Shown: one piece after another, positions 33,201 to 45,200 of the stretch
Layout of the letters: each line of letters begins with the position of its first letter
Position numbering within the stretch: position 1 is the first letter of the stretch
Assembly: GCA_963978905.1 (NCBI GenBank)
Contig: OZ022256.1
Coordinates: 1,533,501 to 1,597,500 of the forward strand
Reading direction: 5' to 3'
DNA from: Trichostrongylus colubriformis
Taxonomy: Eukaryota; Nematoda; Chromadorea; Rhabditida; Trichostrongylidae
DNA length: 64,000 nucleotides
Notes under the pieces: generated by a model
Databases searched by the model: none
What the model was told of the DNA's origin: nothing
What the model saw: the letters and a program-made list of their open reading frames with translations, nothing else
Program-made: the position numbers and the translations under genes

Positions 33201-36200
33201 CTTCTCCTTATTCGGCACCGATTCGAGGGATTTGAAAATGATAAAAGTGCAAATCACGGCTGAAACCTGTGAATGTCCCAATTTCCTGCAGATGCAAACT
33301 GATCGTCCCCAAATGAAATGTTTCAGGGTGAGCCTGATTTGATCCCCAAAGTGGGTCTTATGCAGAGCGCCTCTATTATCTACATCGCCACAGTTTATGT
33401 GATTTAATGCGGCATTCTATGCACCAAGGAGGTTAATCTTTCTTAATCTTCAGCTATTCTGCTCACACTTTCACTACCTAAACCGCTTTTCGAAAGCGAA
33501 ATTCAGTGGGAATGTATGAGAAAGCAATACAAAGTGGGAGGTCCATCACACCCCAAACGGGCGACCTGGACCTTTCCGTAGGGCAAAGAACTGGTTGAGA
33601 AATCCTGGGAGAGTGGGGTCATGTTCTTAGTCGGAATTGAAGAGCAGCCATGTTTGACAATCGGTCAATAAATTCTCAACGGGTTACTGCTTTTATGTGG
33701 TTTCCGGAATAAGTCCCTCAAAAGGTTGTCGATATGGATCGATAACCATATTTTGCATTAGGTAATTGTACAAAATATGGTTAAATTCAGAGACCACTTT
33801 TTAGTATATCAACGACACCCATAAGGTGTCATAGGGTGGGGGTCGATCGGTCGAACTTTCGCGAGGCCACCCGCGGCAAGCCGCGCGGCGAGTGCGAGTC
33901 GCTTGGAATGCCGCGCAAGACGCAATGGGCTGGTACCGTAAGGGACCTTCGAAGATAGGCAAACTCCCGAAGCTTTCAACTTGCAGTCTTCAAAGGTCCC
34001 TTACGGTACAAACCCATTGCGTCTTGAGCGGAATTCCAAAACACTCGTACTAACGGCGCCGCGAGTGCGACGCCGCGAAGCAAAAATTTGACCAATCGAC
34101 CCTCACCCGGTGTCATACACCCCAGCTAAAGGGGATGAAAATTTTCAATTTTTTTGAAATTTTGCTCAACGGATTTTAACCTTATCTGCCTGTCAACCCA
34201 TATGACCCTCCATTAATTGATTTAAAAATAAAGCATCAGGTGTTGGTGAATATTTTTCCAAGGTGCGACATGCACTCCACCTTCAACGGCTATCGTACTA
34301 TTTTGATGTGATTTGGCCCGCAAAAAAAGGACAGCATTACTTTGAGATGCATTGGACGCTCACATTGTACACCGGGTGCTTTTTGGATTTGGGTTATTGG
34401 TTATACCGTAGATGTATAGCAGTGCCCAAAGAGCCCTGTGAGGGCCAATCGATGTATAAAGTCGTATTTTTGCCCTCTCAATAGAATTTATTAGCCACTC
34501 ACGACCCCACAGGACGAAAGATGTTTGGCTTAGCTAGGTACTGGTGACAGGATTAGATCTAATGGCCGTGCTCGAGGCGCCGGCGCCACATTTCACGACA
34601 CCACCCAGCCCAAATCACATTCGGATTCAACCATGTCTCATTAAACTGGAAAAAGGTCATCCATGTTGTTCCAGCACGATCCTCACCGCGCCCTCATTGT
34701 GTGTGTATGAAGGTAGAGGGAGGATAATCGAGGTCGATCCCGTTAAACACCCCCTCTATCGCCGAGAGGAAGAGAGAGGGAGGTGCAACACACGCAGGGA
34801 GGAGGCAAATCGCGGCTTGGCCTCATATTCGCCGCCACACAAGAAGAATTTCCCCATTCTCCCAGAAACTTGATAAAATGGATGGATTTCACGTGGGAAT
34901 GATGTCTTTGTCGGGTTGATGAGTGCAATTACTCGTTATATATTAGAAGCTGTGTGTTCGGCGTGCCCCTCCCAAAAAAAAAAAAAATAGCGCGATTGTC
35001 ATTATTCCAAATGCAGCCCGGCGCAACAAAGAAAAACGACTCGCCAGGGATGTCTGTGTGATGGAACAGGACATTGTTATGCAGATTTTTATAACGGGGG
35101 GGGGGGACAATTCCCTGTTCCTTGAAATGCATTGACGCATTCACCTAAGGCAATCTAGAAAGGCGATGATTTAGATGTTGATGGCTTTTGGAAGGCATGG
35201 CGTGGCACATCCGTGGAAGTGGCTCATCAAGTTTCGCTAGGAAAAATCTTTGCCAAAAACTATTCTAAATTTAGTTTTAAACTAAAATAATGAAATAGCA
35301 ACATATTCATGGTAGCAAATAGCACAGTAGCCACAGCTATGCTAGCACTCGAACGGATTACGGGATCCGTATCCGCTGAATAGACATTTGTCTTTGTAGG
35401 TTCGATTGGGTATTCAAATAGTTATCGAAAAGAGGAGCCTTGGCTTCAAAAAGTCGTTCTGAGTGATATGCTAGTAAGGGGGGGGGACATGTTGTCGAGT
35501 GATGAAACGTAGCATGCCTCACATGTACTTACAAGGATTTCGACTAGTGAGAGTGGAGCATTCCGTGGTTCTATGGCTTAACAGGGCCGTACATGTGTAT
35601 GTACAGTCCATTTCGGAGCGCCTGATAGGGCGTGGCCTATGGATCTAGGTGAGCGTGTATCAAACTCTCTCACTCCGCCACACACTGTCACTCTCGCCAC
35701 TCACCCATGTCTGTTAGCCACGCCCTATCAGGCGCTCTAAAATGGAGTATATGACATCAGTGAGACGTTTTTGGCACGTAAAGAATGCAAAGACTTGTTA
35801 CTCACAGGATTTGCTTCCTCTACATAACCGCCCGCGCAATTTACTTATCGACCGCAGACCCCAACTTTCACAGTACTGGACTTGGACTTAATCGAATGCA
35901 TGGCGCATCCGAGAAGTCCAATCCACTCTGTGGCGACTCATAGGGTGCCTGATGACCGGTTAACTTTTAAATGGGAAATTTAGAAATTACTTATCAACTT
36001 TTGCACCCCCCCCCCCCTCCACCTCCCTAAAGATCCAACTCACGTCATCATTTTTCAATGTATTTGCTATTGCTTGATCGCGCATATCCATCGGTTTCGT
36101 ACTTCAATTCGGCTAAAATCTTCCATGCTCCACTTCTATACTCATTACCCCATTTTTCGTGATGAAACACTGTGGGTTGATTCGAACAACTGGCACATAG

Positions 36201-39200
36201 CGCTTTCTCGCGTCACCTAATTGGGGATTTACTGCTCTGAAATGCTTCGCTACACATTGTGAAGGGCAAGTTCCAAAATCATCCACATGTACTATAGGTT
36301 TACGGGGTTCAGAAGGACGTAACAGAATTTGCCTTGAATTTGCCAGAATTGTTGCAAAACTACTTGGCCGAGAAAAGCCGAGTCTGTCATGAAGAGGGTG
36401 GTAACACTCTGGGTAGGTGAAAATCTGAATAACTGGTGCAAAAGTGAACATTTACTGTTGTTAGCCAATTTCCACGCGCTCTTTCACCCTACTCCGGGAT
36501 CCCTTTCATTTCTCTCTTTTACTTCCCTTTTTTTCGACATTGCTAGTGGTTCTGTGCATTGTGATTTCTGATCTCAATCCAGTATGTCGCAAAACATGTG
36601 AAAAAAGAGGAGGTGCAAATCGACAGGGCCTCTGTGGGCACTGCTATACATCTACGTTATAACCCATAACCCAAATCCAAAAAGCACCCGGTGTATAATG
36701 TGAGCGTCGGGTGCATCTCAAAGTAATTCTGTCTTTTTTCTGTTTCAACTTCTACAGATTCATTAGCATTTTTTGTTTGATTCCTTAGCCTGCGATTTTA
36801 TTCTATTTGTTACTTTTTTACTTTTTATTATATTTATTTATCATTTTTTGTTCTCATTACTTTTTATTACTTTTTTTTGATGATATTTTAGTCAGTATGG
36901 TTTTTATTAAAATTATTTTTGCTTTCGTGGAATGTATGCTTTTGTTGAACATAGTCCAAAGTCTATCAAATCAGCGTGATTTATTCAGAAACCAGACCTC
37001 CTTACCGCTTCATTTTTGAATGTAAAAAATTGGTTGAGTAAAAGCCCAAAATTATAAATTAGATTACAATGAGCCCAAAATTATGAAATAAATTACAATG
37101 AGCCCACGTTGCTGCAGAAAAGACCCTATCCACATCCTTATCCTCGTACCACTCGTTTGGCAACAGATCTTTAGCTTTAGGTGGGATATATGGTCTGCCC
37201 TTCCCGAGTATTCCGGTTGATCGACCTGTCCCGATCCGGTTAACCACCCCAACCGGTATCAGTCACTCTCATCTTCGGAATCGCCCGGTTAGCCGGTTCA
37301 AAGAGCAGCACCGCACGACTATCTGTGCCACTTTTTAGCGCTATGCAAGTTTTCCCGCTTTATGAAATTTAACGAGGCACAGTCGTGATGACCAGCTCTT
37401 ATCTCAGGGGAGGGAGAAGGGGGGGGGGGGGGCAGTGACTTCGAAAGCCGGCAAAAAATGCCTTGACATGTATACTGAGGATGTTGCAAAAAACTACCGT
37501 AGGAATTCCACTGAAAAAAGTTTTTTCTCCTATCTGTGCAACAGCGCCACATTCCCTATCACATCTCGGGAATTCCAGAAAGTTCCGCGATAAACAGCTA
37601 GTAGCTGATTCGCCGCGCTGTCTTTTTCTTCACCTTTATCCGATGTCAAGGAAGCTTCCCCGTCCGGGTGGGTGGCTTACGCAATCCTGTCTCCCCGATT
37701 AGGGACATTTGCCGATAGCCGATATCTCTCTCGATCGACCGGTTCGGTTCAATTCATATGAATATTTCTCGTCTGCCAGCTATCACATAGCCGTCGTCAA
37801 TTGTATAACGGAGAAATGGATCGAGAATGATTGGGGTTTGTTGAGGGAGGGGGGGGGGGCATGTCTTCTTCCGAATCTATCCACACCTAGCAGCTCGATT
37901 GGTTCCGTTATAACAAGCTAAAAAAAACTGCAGTAGAAGTCCATGCCAAGATCAGCCGATTTTGTATTAAACATTGTTTATATTTTACTGATCATTTTTC
38001 ATTTTTCTTCCGTTTTGAACTTTTTCTGTTATATTTTCAATTTTTCTATATTAAATAGATATCTCTGTATAGATATAGATAAATATAATCAAATTTTTTG
38101 GTTCTCAAAAATCAGAGTCTAATATTTTGCATGAACAGTAGCGAAAATAAAAACAAAATTGCAAAATATCAGTTTCAATTTCATACATATGTATGGGAGC
38201 CCTGTTGGTCTATTGTAAGACCCTTCCCTTGTTAAGGCTTTCAATCAGCTTCTCTACTCGTCCGTCCCACGAATGTTCACTCGATTTCTGATGCGGATAT
38301 AAGACCGCGTTCACACTCTGCGGTGCCGGCAGCAGGGCGTGGCTGCGTGTCTCGCGTCTCCGTCTGGGCCACCTCGTCGCCTGCGTTGTGTGTGTGTACC
38401 TCCTTCGTGCCCACTCTGCCTCACTGCCTGTGATGCAGCCACGCTCTGCCGGTGCTGAGTATGAACGCGGTCTGACGTAACTGGATCAACCAAGCTAGAC
38501 CCTGTCCCTGCATTCATGCGAAAAAAAAGCACCCATATATTTCGATTGGATGGGCAGAGAGTAGGCAATCAGAGGACTCAAATCCGCTGCCAACGTCCTC
38601 AGCCAAACAAACTTTCAGAAACCTCGCCCTCGCCGAATTCGGGCTACAAGCTGATTCTTGATTTTTTTAGAGATCAATGACGATGTGTGCCCTCAGCGCG
38701 AGGGTTTTGACAAGGATTGCGAGCAGCGGTGTCAACTCGAGTATCCTCATCGATTGTCCAGTGGCTGTTTTCTGAGGAACACAGGTGATTTCCATTTTCA
38801 AGACAGCACAATGGGGTTCGTGTGAGAGCAAGTTATTTAATCAAATTATTAAATCGTCGGGAAAGTTCTTTCGTTTTTTAAAAACGTGTTTTTTCACTTC
38901 AAACTGCTTTCCAGGAATTTCTTCTGCACATATACATGTAGTACAAGTTCACACGCATCTATAGGTATTATTGTCTTTTATCTCTCGGGTAACCTTTTTC
39001 GGCAAAATGAACATATTAAAGGAAGATGTCATCTTCACTATCGGAAGTTTTTCTCTGAGTGGCATTAGATAGGGAAAGGAAAAGATAATAGTCCGATGGA
39101 CAAGATCAGGGCTATAAGGTGGACGGGGCAGCACTTAACAATCAAGCTCGAGAATTTTTTGGTGAGTCGATTTTTTGGCGAGTCTTCCCACATATTGAAA

Positions 39201-42200
39201 AAGTGACTCGTCAAAAAATTCTCGAGCTTGGATGAAAATTACTGCCGCATCCACCTTATAGCCCTGATCTTGCTCCATCGGATTATCATCTTTTCCTTTC
39301 CCTATCTAACGCCATTCAAAGAAAAGCCTTCGATAATGAAAATGACATTGACCTTTGATATGTTTATTTTGCCGAAGAAGGTTATCCGGGAGATGAAAGA
39401 CAATAATACCTGTAGATGCGTGTGAACTTGTACTACATGTATATGTACAGAGCAGTAAAAAGCGAACGAACTTTCCCGACAATCTAATAAATAAGCAACA
39501 AAACATAGATAAGCAGTTCATTCCTTCGCCCCATTTCTGGTTATGTACTGACAATAAACACAATGGACGCTTCTACCGTTTACAGCCTGCATCGTTTGGG
39601 GAACTGTGTGGAATTCGCCTTACAAATGGGCTCTCAGGGGTCGTTCTCGAAACACATGACAATCGAGTACGCGGCCGCATACGGCTGAGTGTCTCTTGCG
39701 GCTCACGGGCACTGTCCATACTGCTGTTACATTGCCGAGCACCCTTACCTTCATACTCCACAGAAATACTGCCAAAACGATACTGCATAATTTATCCCTT
39801 GCGGTGTCTCTGAGGTGGCGGAGTGATAAAACTCCTATCTAGCCTTCAATGTTTTCAGGTACTCTATTATCATTTTTCGGGATCAGATCGTTCATTTGCA
39901 AATGCCTATTACCGGATCAGTTCTGTATGGTCGGCAGCACAAATCAACCCAACCTTCGGTACAATGGACATTAATTTTTCAACGATTGCATCTAGATTTT
40001 TAATATTGGTTTTTCCATTATGCGGTAATGGTGGAGGGTTCAGAATAAAGATCTGTTTATAGAGGATAGAATCAGTAATGAACATATTAATTGGTGGAAG
40101 TACCATATTTTACCTATGCGCTGTACTGGCCTATTTCGATTAAAATGAATTTAGGCGCTCATTTTCTGTGGACGATCTCGCAAGCCATTCAACACTTGTG
40201 CCGCTCATGGGCAACGCGGTTTGTGTAAAGGTGCGTCAAAACCAGAAGTTACGAGGCTCTCCTGTGCATCTTTGTCCAGCCGGTTAGAGTGCAGACGGAC
40301 AGGGCGTAGCTGCGTTCACAGGCGGCGAGGCAGATGTGGCACTGGGGAGGTGCAGAGACGACGCAGGCAACGAGGCAGGGTGGCATAGGCGGAGACACAG
40401 AGGCGCAGACACGGTACGCTGCCGGCACGGCAGAGTATGAACGCGGTCTAAGCAGGGGATAGGAGGTCACTAGGAGAGGTCGCGGGCGAGCGCCAAAATC
40501 GAGCGGCACTTGAACGCGAGTTGGAATTGAGTTTAAGGTTTTTGACAAGAATTTGTAATCTTTCGTACGATTCTTTATATGCAAGCAATAAAACGGTATC
40601 AACCAGTTCCCGCCGCCCTCTCTTCTCCCCTGATCCGTCTAATAGTGGTACTGAGCTGCTGAAGGTTAATTTATGTGAGTGGCTTTTGGCATTATCGCAC
40701 TAATTGTAAGAGGAATAATGGGTGTGTATCGTTAGGACAGGGTTTCATACCGCTGCGCGCGGCGTGTGGCACGACGCGTGCAAGCCAGAAGTGCCATAGG
40801 TAATTGGGTCCTTTAACGATTACTGTGCCTGCCTCAATTCGGTCGTAAGACACGGCATTCGTCCTAGGAGCCAATTACGTACGGCGCACTAGCTCGCAAT
40901 CATCGCGTCGCACGCTGCGCTACGAAATCCTATCCTAACGACGCATACCAAGGAATGACCCCATGTAAAATATGGTGCTTCAAGATTAGATCGAAAAGCG
41001 TTGAAGCCGTAGATGGGTTGCGTCCATACTTTGCGAAACAACCGCACGACACATGCGATGCACTCTCCTTGGCATGGTTACTGGCTTTCACGTGCTTGAA
41101 GGTAAGCGTGCAGCGTTCACTGCAGAGCCCATGGTGCGCTTGCGTTGCGGCGCACGTCCTACCACATTGCCGTGCGGTTGTGTCGCCCAGTATGAATGCA
41201 TGTAGTGGCAGCTAGTGGGCGTCCCCGCCTAGTACGGCATTCCAGAATAGCATTTTGACTCTGTGCACCGAATTAGTTTCCTTCACAGTTCAATTGTCAA
41301 CGATGTGAAAACATCAAACACAAAAGCGAACATCGGATTTCCTGGGAGTTATGTCCTACTTCCATGGCAAAACACATAACCCATGTAAAGCAACATAAAA
41401 TGCCTTATATGGAAGCCAGGATTACGTTGCAGTCGCTTTTTGCTAGTCTTAAAAATTTTTCAGCCGACAATTGCGTCACTGTCGTGTCGCGACGAATTTG
41501 GCCAATATGCCTGTGCATGGCAACGATCATACGGTGGCGATTGGTTCGTGGCCCAACCACATGCACCAATGCCATTCGCTGCGGGTGAAGAACCAAGTGA
41601 GTTCTTACCTATTGCCATGCTTTTGCTGAGACTTTCACCCAGCATAAATAATGGGAGTAAAGGGAATCTCAGATTGAACGAAACGGACTGATGATTGATC
41701 CTGTCGTGTTTAAAATATGCTTTTATTGACTTTCCTTTTTCAGGTCAACGCTATCTTGTCGGTGTAGCGAAGGGTGGAAGCGGAGTATTACAGCTCGATA
41801 CTTGTCCCGGTACGGTTGATCGCTTCAATTTCTTGCTACTGCTACAGCCACTGCCCATTTTCTTGGATTGTACGTCAGAACACTCGGAATGGGTCATCGC
41901 ACAACGCGAATCGGGTCACCATCGGTGCGCTTCATGAAGTACTTTGCTGACACCTTCGCAAATTGGCCGGGTGCTAAGTGGCGCGTAAGCTGCCTTCTCG
42001 AGAATCTTACCTAATACGAGTGTCGTGACGCACACTCGTTAACAGTCTTTTCGAAAAGATTTACTTAGGCATCGACTTCGCTATTATTTTTTTGATGAGT
42101 AATGCTTTCTTCCATTTTGTTCACATACTACTTCGCCTTCTCAGATACACATAATCCTGGGACGAAGACTGCTTCCATATAAGGGTCACTTGGTAGAGGT

Positions 42201-45200
42201 CGTATGCGACAGCTTGACTTCTACATCAAAGGCTGCATTCACACCCGGCGAAGCTATCGCCGGAATGCACGGTTCACCAAATATTAGGTTGTTCGGAAAG
42301 AAATGCGCGTTTGAGTTGAGAAAATTTTCTATTATAAAAACAAAATTAAACAAGATTAATTCAAAAGATAATCTCCATCACTGTCAATAAACTGTGGCCA
42401 ACGTTTATTCAAAGAATGGATTCCTCTATCAAAGAACTCGGCCGGCTGCAACTCGAAGTAGTTGGACTTCCAGAGTCCAGAGTTGGTGACCGGATCAGAT
42501 GATCATCGGATGGTGCCACGTCTGGGCTGTATGGTGGATGACGCAGGACTTCCCAGCCCAATTCCTCAATCTTTTCCAAAGTGATTTCGATTTTCGCGAC
42601 ATGTGGGCGAGTGACTTTGCGACATGTGGACGTGCATTGTCGTGGAGGAAGTTTGTCGACGTTCGACAGTTGTCGACGTTCGACACCTTGACGACGTAGT
42701 GCTTGATCCTCACGGTTCAATTGGTCTTTGTAGATGTCCGCCGTAACTGTTTGACCCGAATCCAGAACTTCTAAGTAAACCAAACCTTTGCTGTTTCACC
42801 GAACACACAGCGTCACCTTTTTACCTTGTATATCCGGGTTCGGAGTAGGTTTTGGAGTGTCACCGGCGTCTAACCACGTCTTTTTCGCATTACGTTGTCG
42901 AAGCAGACCCATTTCTCATCTGATGTATCAGCAGAGTCGAAGAAACCGCTGTTTTCGGAGCGACGAAGAAGAATTCCGGCCATTCCCACTCGTGCTGCCT
43001 TGCTTGCGTCGCTCAGCTAGTGCGGTACCTATTTTCGAAAATATATATAAATATGTATATTATATATTCAAAAAATAGACAAACATAAGATATACAATAA
43101 AAATCTTTTTAATAGACGAAACTGTTGAAATTCTTCTATAGTAGGAGAAAAATAAAAGGACAAGTCTAGCGCGCATTTCTTTCCGAACAACTTAATAACA
43201 AATAGTAGAGAACAACAGAGCGCTCGCTGGCACACGCACTCCTATCGATCGCAGTCAGAGCACAACCAACACCGAGAGTATTAACCGTGTGGTTTCGCGT
43301 CGCGACTGCGTTGCGGTGATCGGAGACTGCGTCGCCGTGTATGAACGTAACCTCATGCAGAATTTTCTCTGGAATAATGTAGTAGAGAGATAAGGGGGTA
43401 CTAGATTGGTTCACTTGACCGACTATTGACACCTACTCTTGCGACAGATATGACTAGCAACTAGCCACATTGTACCGCCTTATTCCTATTTATAGAATAC
43501 CAGTTGGGCTGGCGCACACTACTGCGCGTCACACATGGAAGCATGAGCTCGTGTATCGAACTCGCTCACACCGTCACACACTCTCACTCTCGCCACTCAC
43601 CCAAGTCCGTAGTCCACGCCCTGCCAGCCGTTGGGAAATGAACATACCTTAAACATGGGTAATAAACCACAGGATGGACAGACAGACACACAGACATACC
43701 AAACTCCTGGTTTATATATAGGGTATGATTCTGTGACATTGAAAACACATTCAATATTCATAGCCGTTATTGTTTTTGTCGCACTATCCAATATAACACG
43801 TTTAGAACTATGCTCTGTGGATACCGTAAACGTAACGGCGAAAATCTGGAGAGGGCCATGGGTCAACGCCGAGCTCTGCTTCAGGTAGGATATTTATGTG
43901 ACGGATGCCTTCTACAAACGTTAAAAATATTCTTTGCCGTGTATTGAAGGAATTAAGGGAAGTTTCCAAAACTAGTTCAAACATATTTTCGTGCCTCGGC
44001 TGCGCGCGGTCGCAAGACGTCTCGTCACTTCATAACCCATGTAGCACGACCCAAACTATGTATTATACACATACACTATTCTCATTATATCCCTTACAAT
44101 GAACTATTCCAGAGAAGAAGACGCGATTTTGTGTGCTCCACTTCGCATTTCTAACGGCCGAGCGATGAATGAGGTGATTCCGCAGACGTCACGCTTTCAG
44201 GCAGGTCTCCTGTTTCAGTTCCGCTAGGAAAAAATAAAAAAAAAATGCGAAGGTTCCTTGTTGGTTCTAGACGTCGCGGCTGAGTATGCTTAAAGGAATC
44301 GTCCACGGAAAATGAGTTTTTGTGTTACCCATATGTTTATGTTGTATTTGCCTAATGTTGGCCTCATGCAAAATTTCACGCGAAAAAATATGAATCTGAC
44401 TGAGATACAGCACCACAAAGTGCGTCCAGGTGGGCGGGGCCTCCGTGTAAAAGCCTCGTCCCGTCGTCCGCCGTGGTCGGAGACGCATTGTAGGAACAGA
44501 AGGTTACGTAAACAGTCCCACTCTCCGTTCCCAACGGCGGCGGACGACGGGACGAGGCTTTTACACGGAGGCCCCGCCCACCTGGACCGCACTTTGTGGT
44601 GCTGTATTTCAGCCAGATTCACATTTTTTCGCGTGAAATTTTGCATGAGGCCAACATTAGGCAAATACAACATAAATATATGGGTAACACAAAACTCATT
44701 TTCCGTGGACGATTCCTTTAAGCTGGACAGCGGACAACCTAATCACATAGAACCCAAGTGCAAATATCACTCTAAGCTCGCGCGTCCCGCTGCACACCAG
44801 ACGCGGTGGTACGGTGCGAACTCTTGTCCTTACGATATGCATCCTCATGACTCTGCAATGAAAATCGTAAGGCAGCGTTCATACTTTGCGCCGGCAGGGC
44901 GTGGCCGCGTTCACAGACAGCGAGGAAGAGTGGCGCGGAGAGGTACGCAGACGGCGCGGGCAACAAGACAGGGTGACTCGGGTGGAGACGCAGAGACGCG
45001 TAGCCACGCCCGCCGCAGGCACCGCGAAGTATGAACGCCGCCTAGTAGAATCTGTTCGCGATGTAGCCTACGACTCTAGCCATCTCAATTTCACCCATCC
45101 GGACAAGTTTGGAACAATTTATGATCTTTGAGAGCATGAAGAGCTACGATGCCCTGGAAAAAGGCTCTGATCCACACTGTGCATGTGGGTAGCGCGTCCA

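Noticed and set aside
44312..45034. Longest plus-strand open frame (240 codons)
   Set aside because: It runs through the second half of a family B palindrome and into a family C MITE. The family B part reads the same on the opposite strand, and the frame ends in the repeat, so it is a product of repeat symmetry.
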